A DNA stretch of 64,000 bases from Thalassobacillus sp043497085 (GTDB taxonomy: Bacteria > Bacillota > Bacilli > Bacillales > Halobacillaceae). The notes under the pieces were generated by a model, which saw nothing but the letters and a program-made list of their open reading frames with translations, did not search any database and was not told the DNA's origin. Position 1 is the stretch's first letter; each line of letters begins with the position of its first letter. A program made the position numbers and the translations under genes. Positions 43,056 to 52,510 of this stretch are shown here, one piece after another. The stretch lies in assembly GCA_043497085.1 (NCBI GenBank), contig JBIEKI010000004.1; one strand, written 5' to 3'.

Positions 43056-44978
43056 TCATTTACCTAAGTATACACGCACAGGCGAACCCATTTCTAACTT
43101 TACCCCAGGCTCTGGCGCCTGTTCAATAACTTTCTCCCCTTCGCCGCTTACTTCGATGTTTAAATCGACAAGGTAAGTCGGGAGTTCGTCTTTCTCCATT
43201 CCGATCAGGTCAGGCATTTCCACCATCGGCTGATCCGGCCATTTGTACTCTTTTTCCAGACCGCCATCTCTTTGTTCGACACCAAGCGCCCGCAGGCTGT
43301 CTTCCATGATATTGCCGACAAGCGGAGCAGCTACTACACCACCGAATTGGATGGTGTTCTTGGGATTATCCACTGCTAAATAAACGACAATTTGAGGATC
43401 ATCAGCAGGGGCAAACCCAATAAACGACACGATATGATTGTTGCTCATATATTTCCCGTCTTTGCCTACCTTCTGAGCGGTACCAGTCTTACCACCGACA
43501 CGGTATCCTTCAACATAAGCGCCTCTTCCAGATCCTTTAGCGACGACGCTCTCGAGTGCTTTACTGACTTCTTTAGATGTTTCTTCGGAAATGATTCTTT
43601 TTTTCATTTTTGGCTCATTTTTTTCAACAATGTCGCCTGTCACCGGATCCCTCCAGGCTTCCTGAATATATGGTTCATATAAGTATCCACCGTTTACAGC
43701 AGCAGCCACAGCCATCACTTGCTGGATAGGGGTAACGGAGACCCCTTGGCCAAAGGCTGTGGTCGCAAGTTCGACCGGGCCGACATTTTCGGGCTTGAAC
43801 AATATTCCTTTCCCTTCTCCTTGCAGATCTATTCCTGTTTTTTCACCAAATCCGAAATCATCGATGTAATTGAACAGTTTTTCTTTACCAAGTTTTTGTC
43901 CCAATGTTACAAAACCGGGGTTACAGGAGTTTTGTACGACTTCCAAAAAAGTCTGATCGCCATGTCCGCCTTTTTTCCAACACCTTATCTTAGCTCCATC
44001 CACATTAATAGAGCCAGAATCATGATAGTGGTCCTTATGCAGATCGACGAGGTTTTCTTCCAACGCTGCTGCCAGGGTGATGATCTTAAATGTGGAACCA
44101 GGCTCATATGTACTCCATACCGGTAAATTTCGATTATACACGGAAGGGTCTACATCCTGGTAATTTTCCGGGTGAAAATTAGGTCGCGATGACATCCCAA
44201 GCACACGTCCGGTTTTCGGATCGACAGCAATTGCCACGGCGCCGTCCGGCTCATATTTGGAGACAGCGATATCCAGTTCCCGTTCCATTATCGTCTGGAC
44301 GCGTTGGTCGATGGTGAGTTGTAAGTCCATTCCATCTTTTGGGGCTTCGTAAACATCCGCTTTGTTCGGCATACGCTTTCCTTTCGCATCCGAATAAAAC
44401 GATAAGTAACCTGGATTTCCGCTTAATTCTTGATCATAATAAGCTTCCAGTCCCATTAGACCTTGGTTATCGATGCCAGTGAAGCCAAGCACATGAGAAA
44501 GAAACTCTCCGTTCGGATAGTAACGTTTCGAGTCCTGTGCGACATATATCCCTTCCATCCGTAACCCTTGGATTGCTTTGGCCTGTTCCTCTGAAATCTT
44601 TCGTCCTTCTGGATGGATTCTTTCGATCGAAATATTTTTCGTAACATGCTGGTAAGCTTTTTCCAATGGCATGTCCAAAATCCTTGCCAACTCCTGAGCA
44701 GCTTTTTTCGGTTCCTTTATCTGTCGTGGCACGACCATCACGGTAGGGGCTGAAACATTACCAACCAATACTTCCCCTTCCGTGTCCAGGATTTTTCCTC
44801 GCTCTGGTTCAAACGTAATGTCTCTGCTCCATGATTCTTCCGCATCGGAAACGAGAAAATCTCCCAGCACAAATTGGACATAACCAAGCCTGGTCATAAT
44901 GATCAAAAATATTACTGCTGCCAAAATAAAAACAGTGATCAACCGTTTTCTGACTGTTACGAGTGATACGCGCTTCAT
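43056..44978 (-). CDS. spoVD: Stage V sporulation protein D (class B PBP)
   Basis: Transpeptidase for spore cortex peptidoglycan, partner of SpoVE. 640 residues: one N-terminal membrane anchor, PBP dimerisation domain, transpeptidase domain with STFK (in EPGSTFKIITLAA), SCN (in QNSCNPGFV) and KTGTA (in GGKTGTAQK), and a single C-terminal PASTA domain (MPDLIGMEKDELPTYLVD...). Located between pbpB and murE, as in B. subtilis. Confidence 0.96.
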   Translation of the reverse strand: MKRVSLVTVRKRLITVFILAAVIFLIIMTRLGYVQFVLGDFLVSDAEESWSRDITFEPERGKILDTEGEVLVGNVSAPTVMVVPRQIKEPKKAAQELARILDMPLEKAYQHVTKNISIERIHPEGRKISEEQAKAIQGLRMEGIYVAQDSKRYYPNGEFLSHVLGFTGIDNQGLMGLEAYYDQELSGNPGYLSFYSDAKGKRMPNKADVYEAPKDGMDLQLTIDQRVQTIMERELDIAVSKYEPDGAVAIAVDPKTGRVLGMSSRPNFHPENYQDVDPSVYNRNLPVWSTYEPGSTFKIITLAAALEENLVDLHKDHYHDSGSINVDGAKIRCWKKGGHGDQTFLEVVQNSCNPGFVTLGQKLGKEKLFNYIDDFGFGEKTGIDLQGEGKGILFKPENVGPVELATTAFGQGVSVTPIQQVMAVAAAVNGGYLYEPYIQEAWRDPVTGDIVEKNEPKMKKRIISEETSKEVSKALESVVAKGSGRGAYVEGYRVGGKTGTAQKVGKDGKYMSNNHIVSFIGFAPADDPQIVVYLAVDNPKNTIQFGGVVAAPLVGNIMEDSLRALGVEQRDGGLEKEYKWPDQPMVEMPDLIGMEKDELPTYLVDLNIEVSGEGEKVIEQAPEPGVKLEMGSPVRVYLGK

Positions 44979-45055
44979 CGATTTGGCCCCTTTCGCGCAT
45001 AGACTTAGCTTGTATCACTATATGACAGTCAAAAAACGATTAGAACACTGCTCGT

Positions 45056-47263
45056 TCAGGAGGAAGAATCAGTTTCATCTTCAGATTCCGCTTCTGTTTC
45101 CTCTTCTTCCTCTTCCATTCCGGGAGGCTGGAATTCGACCACTAAATAACCCCCGTCTTGTATTTTCGCACCAGGTGGCGCACTTTGTTTATACGCAAAC
45201 CCATTTCCCATTGTTTCTACTTTCAAATTAAACATGTCTGCAAAATGAAAGACATCCCTTGCTGACCAGCCAGTTATATCAGGCATGGTCGGGTTGTTCG
45301 TCACAAGGAAGATTCGCTGATTAGGAAGAATCGGTGTCCCTTCTTCCGGGTATACCTTTTCGACTTTTCCGTCTTCCGAACCAATCACCGTCACTCTATT
45401 GAACTCACTTCCAAGCTTCTCTTTCGCCTTCTTGACGGAATCCCCTTTCACATCTGGAAGTTCTTTTGGATCCACCTTCTTTTTGGATTCCTGATCCGGC
45501 CGGATGTCCAGATAATGAAGGCTGTTCTCTGTCACTGTTTTGACGATATGTGCGACAGGTTCCGGTCCATACTCGGTCACTTCCAGTTCAGGCTGCTGGA
45601 CTGCAACATAGATCAGCAGCTCAGGGTCCTCCTCAGGTGCCATCCCCAAGAATGAAAAGATATAATTATTTTTTCCTGACATGTATCTGCCTGTCTCTGA
45701 ATCAGGAATCTGTGCTGTACCGGTTTTACCAGCCAGACTATAATCATTCAGCTGATAAACATTGCCGGTAGCATCTTCATCTGAAACTACAGTCCCCAGT
45801 AAGTCACGCATTTGTTTTGCTGTTTCCGGAGAAATCGGCTCTCTGATCGTTTCCGGTTCATTTTCGCTTTTCACATCTCCTGATTCACTATCTAAAACTT
45901 TTGAAAGCACATAAGGTTTCATCATTTTCCCATCATTGGCAACTGCGCTGGCAGCCGTCAATAACTGGATCGGCGTAGTTGTAGTACCCTGTCCAAAGGC
46001 AGTGGTCAGTTTTTCAACAGGCCAGTCATATAAGATTCTTCCTGTTTCTTCTCCAGGTAAATCAATACCCGTTTTTTGTCCAAAACCGAACTCATCCAAA
46101 TAATGACGGAATTTTTCCAGACCGATTTTTTCTTTAGCCAATTTGGCAGCAGCAACATTGGAGGAAAAACGCATTCCCTGATCATATGAAATGTTTCCCC
46201 ACCCTTCACGGCGATGGTCGTATATAGGACGACTTCCTTCATCAAACTGATAGTTTCCGGATTTGAATTCCTCTGATCCGTTATAGACCCCTTCTTCCAT
46301 TGCTGCAGCCCACGTGAAAATCTTCATCGTCGAGCCAGGTTCAAATGGATAGGATACAATATCGTTGTACCAGTTCTCCACTTCACCGATCTGGTTCGGG
46401 TTGTAGCTTGGACGGTTCCCAAGCGCCAGAATTTCCCCGGTATCAGGATCCATGACAGTTGCCATGATCCGTTTCGGCTTGTATTGCTTTTCGACCTGTC
46501 CCATGGCGTCTTCTAAAAATGTCTGGATTTTCTGGTCGATTGTCAGCATGACATCGTCCCCATCATCCGGCTGTTTCATCACTTCTTTAGGGTCAAGCAG
46601 CTTCACGCCATATTTATCGCGCTGATAAGAGATTCTTCCAGGACTACCCTGCAGATATTTCTGCATTTGTTTTTCAACACCTGTCACTCCCTTACTTTCC
46701 CCGTCCTGGGGACGTGAAAAGCCGATGATATGGGAGGCGAACGTGCCATTCGGGTAATACCGCTTCGACTCTTCAATGAAATTGATACCAGCAAGTTCTA
46801 ATTGTTTGATATCTTTCATTTTTTGTTGAGATAAATCCTTCCCAGCCGCTCCGAATTCCACCTGGAACCTTCCGTTTTCAATTCCTGATTCGATACGTGA
46901 TTCGATTTCACTTGCTTTCATATCTAATAAAGGAGCCAGCATTTCCGCCGTCTTTTCCGGGTCGGTTACATGCTTTGGCTCCTCCAGGTTCGTAGAAAAT
47001 GCTTCATCCACAATGGCATACAGCCTATAAGTAGGGCGGTCATAAGCCAGCGTCATGCCGTTCTGGTCCAAGATCCGGCCACGGGTCGCATCGAGTTGAT
47101 AAGAGCTTGTCCGTTTCTTATCCGCCCACTCGTTTAAATCGATTCCCTGCACTTCCCCTGTTGTCTGGATGTATAAAAACCTTCCTGCCAATAACATGAA
47201 AAGCAGCGAGAAAAATAACATCCACACTTTAGCCATCCGCTGGGTATTCTTGCTCTTCTTCAT
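45056..47263 (-). CDS. pbpB: Division-specific class B PBP (PBP2B)
   Basis: Septal transpeptidase that works with FtsW. 735 residues: N-terminal anchor (VWMLFFSLLFMLLAGRFLY), dimerisation domain, transpeptidase domain with STMK (EPGSTMKIFTW), SSN (RFSSNVAAAK) and KTGTA (LAGKTGTAQ), two C-terminal PASTA domains (ELPDVKGDSVKKAKEKL and MPDITGWSARDVFHF), and a strongly acidic tail (EEEEEETEAESEDETD). Follows ftsL by 24 bases. Confidence 0.97.
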   Translation of the reverse strand: MKKSKNTQRMAKVWMLFFSLLFMLLAGRFLYIQTTGEVQGIDLNEWADKKRTSSYQLDATRGRILDQNGMTLAYDRPTYRLYAIVDEAFSTNLEEPKHVTDPEKTAEMLAPLLDMKASEIESRIESGIENGRFQVEFGAAGKDLSQQKMKDIKQLELAGINFIEESKRYYPNGTFASHIIGFSRPQDGESKGVTGVEKQMQKYLQGSPGRISYQRDKYGVKLLDPKEVMKQPDDGDDVMLTIDQKIQTFLEDAMGQVEKQYKPKRIMATVMDPDTGEILALGNRPSYNPNQIGEVENWYNDIVSYPFEPGSTMKIFTWAAAMEEGVYNGSEEFKSGNYQFDEGSRPIYDHRREGWGNISYDQGMRFSSNVAAAKLAKEKIGLEKFRHYLDEFGFGQKTGIDLPGEETGRILYDWPVEKLTTAFGQGTTTTPIQLLTAASAVANDGKMMKPYVLSKVLDSESGDVKSENEPETIREPISPETAKQMRDLLGTVVSDEDATGNVYQLNDYSLAGKTGTAQIPDSETGRYMSGKNNYIFSFLGMAPEEDPELLIYVAVQQPELEVTEYGPEPVAHIVKTVTENSLHYLDIRPDQESKKKVDPKELPDVKGDSVKKAKEKLGSEFNRVTVIGSEDGKVEKVYPEEGTPILPNQRIFLVTNNPTMPDITGWSARDVFHFADMFNLKVETMGNGFAYKQSAPPGAKIQDGGYLVVEFQPPGMEEEEEETEAESEDETDSSS

Positions 47264-47287
47264 AAGATGCTCACCACAATCTTTTTG

Positions 47288-47656
47288 TTAATTTCCGATG
47301 GTTGATGCTTGTTTAACTTTAGCGTTCTGGATTTTAAGCCCATTTTCCTTAGCAATTTTAAGGATGCGGTCCGGGTTGCTCAATTCTTTCACTTCGTATT
47401 GAAGGTTTTCATTGGTAGTTTTCTGGACTTTCACCTGCTGCTCCAACTTTTGCACATCCCTGTTCAAAGCATCAGTCGTCGAAGAAAATTGTACCATAAA
47501 AACAGAAGCTGCAAGTACAATTCCACTTGCCACCGTATAAAGGAATTTCTCTCCTCTTGAAATCCATCTCTTCTTCTGGACTTTCACCTTCACCTGTTTT
47601 TGTGTTTGTTCCTGCTCCTGGTGTTGTATGTGTTTTATTTGTTCTGCATTCATCAT
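47288..47656 (-). CDS. ftsL: Cell division protein FtsL
   Basis: Short bitopic protein of the DivIB-DivIC-FtsL complex. ATG at 47656 follows AAAGGTGGAAACA; 122 residues. A Gln/Lys-rich cytoplasmic tail is followed by the membrane segment (FLYTVASGIVLAASVFMVQF, about residues 40-60). An extracytoplasmic leucine-zipper-like coiled coil follows (LNRDVQKLEQQVKVQKTTNE). Start overlaps the rsmH stop. Confidence 0.94.
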   Translation of the reverse strand: MMNAEQIKHIQHQEQEQTQKQVKVKVQKKRWISRGEKFLYTVASGIVLAASVFMVQFSSTTDALNRDVQKLEQQVKVQKTTNENLQYEVKELSNPDRILKIAKENGLKIQNAKVKQASTIGN

Positions 47657-48630
47657 TGTTTCCACCTTTCATCCATTTTGAATTCTTCCGTCCAGTCTTT
47701 CACTTTCTCTACGATTCTTAATTTGGCAGATCGTGATCTGCGGTTATTCTCCAATTCCGATTCATCGGGAACGATGGGTTTTCTAGTCACAAGTTTAAAA
47801 GGCGGCTTCTTTTCTTCAGGTATGACTGGAATATTTTTAGGTATCGGTGGATTGCTGCTCCACTTTTTAAATGCCTGTTTACATATCCTGTCTTCTAAAG
47901 AATGAAAAGTTATCACTGCAATCCGGCCGTCGATTGCAACGGAACGGGCCGCCTGATCCAATACATTACTGAACACCCCAAGCTCATCATTGACCGCTAT
48001 CCGGATCGCCTGAAACACGCGTTTAGCGGGATGTCCACCTTTTCTTCGCGCTGGAGCGGGTATAGCATCTTTAATGATCTCGACGAGTTCGAATGTAGTT
48101 TCAATCGGCTTTTCTTCCCGTCTTGCTTCTATTTTTCGTGCGATTTGTTTTGAGAATTTTTCTTCTCCATATTTAAAGAAAATCTTCACCAGCTTTTCAT
48201 AAGGCCACTCATTGATGACTTGAAAGGCTGAAAAGGTATCCTGCTGGTTCATCCGCATATCAAGCGGAGCATCGTTTTGATAACTGAACCCACGCTCTTT
48301 CACATCCAGCTGTGGACTGGAAACTCCAAGATCGAACAGGATGCCATCTACGTGTTCGATGCCTAACTTTTCTAATTGCAGTTCTAATTCACTGAAATTC
48401 GCATGGACAAATGTAATTTTGTTTTGATGAGGTTCAAGCCTCTCTTTAGCTGCCTTAAGTGCCATTTCATCCTGGTCGAAGGCAATCAACCTTCCATTTG
48501 CGCTTAACTGCTCACAAATGGCTTCCGAGTGTCCGCCTCCTCCAAGTGTACAATCGACGTATGTACCATCTGGCTGTACCTGCAAACCTTCGACAGCTTC
48601 TTTTTTCAATACACTAAAATGATCAAACAT
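47653..48630 (-). CDS. rsmH: 16S rRNA (cytosine-1402-N4)-methyltransferase
   Basis: Methylates C1402 of 16S rRNA in the P-site. ATG at 48630 follows GCGGGTGATTGG and gives MFDHFSVLKKEAVEGL (325 residues). The SAM-binding motif YVDCTLGGGGHSEAI lies near residues 25-39, with FDLGVSSPQLD later. First enzyme gene after mraZ in the cluster. Confidence 0.96.
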   Translation of the reverse strand: MFDHFSVLKKEAVEGLQVQPDGTYVDCTLGGGGHSEAICEQLSANGRLIAFDQDEMALKAAKERLEPHQNKITFVHANFSELELQLEKLGIEHVDGILFDLGVSSPQLDVKERGFSYQNDAPLDMRMNQQDTFSAFQVINEWPYEKLVKIFFKYGEEKFSKQIARKIEARREEKPIETTFELVEIIKDAIPAPARRKGGHPAKRVFQAIRIAVNDELGVFSNVLDQAARSVAIDGRIAVITFHSLEDRICKQAFKKWSSNPPIPKNIPVIPEEKKPPFKLVTRKPIVPDESELENNRRSRSAKLRIVEKVKDWTEEFKMDERWKQ

Positions 48631-48654
48631 CCAATCACCCGCTTCTTTTTCCAA

Positions 48655-49086
48655 TTAAATATCAAAATCCATCATATTTTCAGCAATCTCCGCAAAGGAT
48701 TCTTCGGATTCTTCAAAATAGGTTTCCCATTTATCCTTCGCCCAGAATTCAATCCGGTTAGAGACACCGATGACAACACATTCTTTCTCAAGATCTGCGA
48801 AATTCCTCAAAGGTTGTGCGATATTTACTCTTCCCTGCTTGTCCACTTCGCATTCTACTGCACCTGAGAAGAAAAAACGTGTGAAGGCGCGGGCGTCTTT
48901 TTTAGTAAGTGGGAGTTTTTTCAGTTTTTCTTCAAGGATCCTCCATTCGGTCATTGGGTAAGCAAACAAGCATTGATCCAGTCCTCTGGTCAGCACGAAA
49001 GTATCCCCCAGGCCCTCACGGAACTTGGCAGGAACAATGATTCTTCCTTTCGTATCAATGTTGTGCTGGAATTCGCCCATGAACAT
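48655..49086 (-). CDS. mraZ: Transcriptional regulator MraZ
   Basis: DNA-binding repressor of the mra/dcw operon. ATG at 49086 follows GGGGAAGACTCT and gives MFMGEFQHNIDTKGR (143 residues, the family length). Two AbrB-like repeats: DTKGRIIVPAKFRE (residues about 10-23) and CEVDKQGRVNIAQPLR (about 83-98). Heads the division cluster, with GTGG direct repeats immediately upstream that fit its operator. Confidence 0.96.
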   Translation of the reverse strand: MFMGEFQHNIDTKGRIIVPAKFREGLGDTFVLTRGLDQCLFAYPMTEWRILEEKLKKLPLTKKDARAFTRFFFSGAVECEVDKQGRVNIAQPLRNFADLEKECVVIGVSNRIEFWAKDKWETYFEESEESFAEIAENMMDFDI

Positions 49087-49116
49087 AGAGTCTTCCCCAC
49101 TTTCTGAATAAATCCA

Positions 49117-49155
49117 GTGTACCACATTCCCCCACTTTCCTCCACATTAACATAC
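49117..49155 (-). promoter_or_regulatory. Putative MraZ operator and promoter of the division cluster
   Basis: The minus strand has GTGGA (49141-49145), GTGGG (49131-49135) and GTGGT (49121-49125), each separated by 5 bases. A degenerate fourth unit is GTATG (49151-49155). MraZ is known to bind short GTGGG-type direct repeats with a 10-bp period. A -10-like TACACT (49117-49122) overlaps the last repeat, 31 bases before the mraZ ATG. A -35 box is not clear. Confidence 0.7.
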
Positions 49156-49172
49156 ACTTTCGCCCCACAAAT

Positions 49173-49202
49173 AAAAAAATCCTGCTCAAATGAGCAGGAT
49201 TC
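49173..49202 (-). terminator. Intrinsic terminator of bshC
   Basis: AATCCTGCTCA pairs with TGAGCAGGATT around a 2-base loop with a T7 run on the minus strand, between bshC and the mraZ operator. A TATAAT on the minus strand at 49231-49236 lies before this terminator; its role is unclear. Confidence 0.88.
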
Positions 49203-49286
49203 CTTCTTTGTTTTTCGACGATGAATTGTTATTATATCAAGCTTTTACACGTTTTTTGACAGCAGGGTGGTGAATGGTGGGGGATA

Positions 49287-50912
49287 TTACAAGTAAATCC
49301 CATAATGGGGTTCTTCAAACCTCATCTCATGATTGAGAATTTCTTCAAAAACACCCCATCCAAACTGGTTGATCCAAGGGAGTACTCCCCACATTCGTTC
49401 CTGAAGACCTCCGCCAGGATGTAATAGTAAGTCGAGATAGTCGAACTTGCGCAGCTCGGTGGCATGTTTTTCTTCTATCGCTTTAGACATACGCTGCTCC
49501 AGGAACTCGATATCTTTAAACAGATAAGCAAGATTCTTTTCTGCCAGCTGCCCAATGTCATCCCGGATGTCGGCCGCTTTCTCCCTTAATGGCTGATGGA
49601 TCCGTTCGATTTCTTTTTTCACCTGGTCTGTGACTACTTCTAACGGCGGATAGCTTTGTGAAGTCAGCCATGCTGTCTTTTCATGCGCAACCCCCTGTTC
49701 AATCACTTGTTTCATATTCAAGTGAAAGTAATCCATATATTTAGATGCTTTACGATCAATAAAGGAGAAAGAAAGGCGCGGTATAACCGGAGGCATTTTC
49801 AGCCCAAGTGCTTCAAAAGCAGGCTTCAATACTGACCAGTAACTTATTTCACCCGGCCCCCCAATGAATGCAAGCGTAGGAAACATCATCTCCTGCATCA
49901 GCGGCCGTGTCACTACGTTATTACTTAAACGTTCTGGTTCCTGGTCTGCAATTTCAAGCAATTCTTCTTTCGTCAAGGCCACTTCCTCTTGCTTACCATA
50001 ATAGCGGCCGTCTTCCCCTTTAACTAATAGAATCCTTTCCCCGTCCTGGTGTAAAAACAGATGGGCATCCGATAAATCGCAGTCCAGTGACACGGGATAG
50101 CCTTGCTGCATGTTTTGCTGCCAGGCCGCGTACACCCCTTGCGTTATTTGCGATTGGTTATGGATCATCGCTTTAAAATGGGAAGATTCAAGCTTTCTAA
50201 ACTTCGGATGGTGGGAGTCGACAAGGACAACTCCTTCCTGACGAAACAACTTATAGATCAAGCGCGCAAAAAAGTCAACATAGCTGTCAGACTGTCTCAA
50301 TTCTTGTATGATTTCTTGTTGCAGGTCTTTCGTGAAGCCTGTTTCTTCTAATTGGCGAAATAGTTCATCAAGCCATTCCCCAACCTTATCTTGCTCCATA
50401 TTCAAGTCACTCACGGAAGCTTTTTGATCTGGTACCTGACCAACCTGATATTTCTTCATCCGGTTTGCTTCTGGTAAAAACAAATGATTAATTTCGTCAA
50501 AGTCATGGTCTTCCCCAGCTATCCAAAATACAGGGATAACCGGCGTCCCACACTCTTTTTCCGTTTTCTTTGCGAGATAGATGATAGATATCAATTTGTG
50601 GACAGAATATAATGGACCGGTAAGCAGCCCTGCCTGTTGACCACCGATGATGACCGTACTTTCAGGGTCTGTTAACCGGTCGATATTCTCTACAGTACTC
50701 CTTGGAGCACCCCACTCCCCATTAATTTCATGCAATACACGTACCAGCTCATCCCGTTTAAAGGACTGCTCCTTCAAATCTTCTTTCCGCTTTGTAAAGA
50801 CAGACGAGTGAAAAGGATGATAGTGGAACTTATCCTGTACGCGCTCCATAGATTGACGATAATCATGGACGAGAGCGTTATTCGTTTTTATATCAATTGG
50901 ATCAATGCGCAT
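49287..50912 (-). CDS. bshC: Putative cysteine ligase BshC (bacillithiol synthesis)
   Basis: Last step of bacillithiol synthesis, adding cysteine to GlcN-malate. ATG at 50912 follows AAGGAGACCTTCGCAT, giving MRIDPIDIKTNNALVHDY (541 residues). Family blocks include VIIGGQQAGLLTGPLYSVHK, PVFWIAGEDHDFDEINHLF and FPTLAFIGGPGEISYW, followed by a coiled-coil C-terminal domain. It lies just upstream of mraZ, where B. subtilis has yllA. Confidence 0.94.
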   Translation of the reverse strand: MRIDPIDIKTNNALVHDYRQSMERVQDKFHYHPFHSSVFTKRKEDLKEQSFKRDELVRVLHEINGEWGAPRSTVENIDRLTDPESTVIIGGQQAGLLTGPLYSVHKLISIIYLAKKTEKECGTPVIPVFWIAGEDHDFDEINHLFLPEANRMKKYQVGQVPDQKASVSDLNMEQDKVGEWLDELFRQLEETGFTKDLQQEIIQELRQSDSYVDFFARLIYKLFRQEGVVLVDSHHPKFRKLESSHFKAMIHNQSQITQGVYAAWQQNMQQGYPVSLDCDLSDAHLFLHQDGERILLVKGEDGRYYGKQEEVALTKEELLEIADQEPERLSNNVVTRPLMQEMMFPTLAFIGGPGEISYWSVLKPAFEALGLKMPPVIPRLSFSFIDRKASKYMDYFHLNMKQVIEQGVAHEKTAWLTSQSYPPLEVVTDQVKKEIERIHQPLREKAADIRDDIGQLAEKNLAYLFKDIEFLEQRMSKAIEEKHATELRKFDYLDLLLHPGGGLQERMWGVLPWINQFGWGVFEEILNHEMRFEEPHYGIYL

Positions 50913-50992
50913 ATGCGAAGGTCTCCTTTTCAAACTATTTATGTATACTTTTGTATTGTACAAAAAAGGAGAGCGTAATTCACATATTATGT

Positions 50993-51376
50993 TTATAAGG
51001 TGAGGAGTTTACCTGCCAATCCATATATACTTAGACCGATATACAGGAAACCGAACAATAAGGAATTAAATCTCCAGAACCCTTTCCAGGCGCGTTTAAA
51101 GGCAACTTCTTCATGAAGCCGGTACTGGATAATGACCGCTCCTGCCAATATCAGCAGCAGCAGCAATAGAATGTAACCGAAAAAAGATTGATCAAACAGG
51201 ACTCTTGCTAACAGGTCAACGGATAGGATAAACAGTAATGTAGCCAGATTGGTTGTTTTATGAATCGCCTTCCATTTATGCCGGTATATCTTCCGGTAGA
51301 TAAAATAGAACACAAACAAGATAGGAATAGGCATCGTAAGCGCAGCAGCATAGATATAAATTAATACATCACCCAT
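50993..51376 (-). CDS. DUF3397 family membrane protein
   Basis: 127-residue protein with four predicted membrane segments (residues about 3-25, 42-60, 64-84 and 103-122). The charged loop between the second pair, RLHEEVAFKRAWKGFWR, is typical of DUF3397. Function unknown. ATG follows GGAGGGACACC. It overlaps the panE end by 8 bases and lies before bshC, a common Bacillaceae arrangement. Confidence 0.85.
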   Translation of the reverse strand: MGDVLIYIYAAALTMPIPILFVFYFIYRKIYRHKWKAIHKTTNLATLLFILSVDLLARVLFDQSFFGYILLLLLLILAGAVIIQYRLHEEVAFKRAWKGFWRFNSLLFGFLYIGLSIYGLAGKLLTL

Positions 51377-52250
51377 GGTGTCCCTCCTTTCTTCTCTCGA
51401 ATTCTTTCGCTTTGATTGCCTTATAGATAAAGGAATGGATTGGAAGTGTATCAGTTTCGGCTAATAGATAGCCTGTGATTGCTTCAATTTCCGAAGGACG
51501 GCATGCGGAGATATCTTTATACATCGAAGAATAGTTTGCGCCTGTCGCTCGTGCTACCCTTTCGGTATTTTCCCATTCCACTGTAAAGTCGAGTTTCAGT
51601 ACCTGGCATGCTTCCTGGCAAAGCCCCATCGCAAGATCACGGATGAATGGATTCTCCAGCAATTGGCCATTACGAACTTCAAATAAAGCAGTCAATGGAT
51701 TGATGACCGCATTGACGACAAGCTTCTTAGCTAGCATCTGGTAGTAGTCCGGCTCTGCTATAAAAGGGAACTCATCTTGATTCAACTGCTCCACGAGTCT
51801 ATCGACATTGCTTGACTTTTCCATAGAAGCGATTCTGATCACACCTTTTCCAGTATGGCGTACGGAGTTATCAGCAGTCTTCAACGCTCCATGCTCGGTA
51901 ACCCCTACCATTACTGTCGAGGAAAGTTTTCGGACCCTTTCCAGATGTCCCATGCCATTTTGTAGAAAGACCAACGTCTCTTCAACACCGATTTCCTCTA
52001 ATACAGGCACCAGCCCTTTCATGTGATTTTGTTTGACACATACAAAGGTAAGATCATGGTGCCTAAGATCTTTAATGAACCGAGCTTCTACCTTTACCGT
52101 GTCCGTAGTACCATCTAAACCGACACCATGCTCATTTACCAGCTTCATTTGTTCACGCCGCCGTACATACAACGTTACCTCGTTTCTTTCACCTAAGTAA
52201 TGAGCCATTAATAAACCAACGGCTCCACCACCAATGATACCTATTTCCAC
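51369..52250 (-). CDS. panE: 2-dehydropantoate 2-reductase
   Basis: NADPH-dependent reduction of ketopantoate to pantoate in coenzyme A synthesis. The nucleotide-binding loop GIIGGGAVGLL opens the protein, and the KQNHMK and KLVVNAVINPLTALF blocks carry the conserved catalytic Lys and Asn. The start is GTG at 52250, 7 bases after GGAGG; 293 residues. It corresponds to ylbQ in B. subtilis. A second panE paralogue elsewhere in the genome is possible, so pathway role is inferred. Confidence 0.9.
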   Translation of the reverse strand: MEIGIIGGGAVGLLMAHYLGERNEVTLYVRRREQMKLVNEHGVGLDGTTDTVKVEARFIKDLRHHDLTFVCVKQNHMKGLVPVLEEIGVEETLVFLQNGMGHLERVRKLSSTVMVGVTEHGALKTADNSVRHTGKGVIRIASMEKSSNVDRLVEQLNQDEFPFIAEPDYYQMLAKKLVVNAVINPLTALFEVRNGQLLENPFIRDLAMGLCQEACQVLKLDFTVEWENTERVARATGANYSSMYKDISACRPSEIEAITGYLLAETDTLPIHSFIYKAIKAKEFERRKEGHHG

Positions 52251-52300
52251 GCCCACACCTCCAATCCCTGTTATGATTATTATTTATTGTAGCAAACTAT

Positions 52301-52400
52301 TTAGAAAAACTTGGCTTATCGGCAAGTCCTTATGGCGAAAGCCTAAGTTTTTCTTATACTTTAACCCTTTAACAAGGTTAAACTTTCTTATAGTATGAAA
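52301..52400 (+). repeat. Tandem-hairpin repeat, copy 4 (panE-ylbP gap)
   Basis: TTAGAAAAACTTGGCTTATCG to TTATAGTATGAAAAA, close to the copies in the pyrB and ileS leaders and in the same orientation. It lies between the divergent panE and ylbP genes. It would be in the panE leader if panE starts transcription to its right. Confidence 0.85.
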
Positions 52401-52510
52401 AATACAGCACTAATTTTTCCCAAAAATTGAGCGTTCAGTCAATTGTACATTTCATTCTGAAAATTTTTATATTATAATATAGGTACAGAGAAAAGAAAGG
52501 GGAATTCATC

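Noticed and set aside
49201..49262. TTGACA on the plus strand near 49254 with TATAAT on the minus strand at 49231-49236 as one promoter
   Set aside because: The two boxes are on opposite strands and cannot form one promoter; the minus-strand TATAAT lacks a good -35 and is followed by the bshC terminator.
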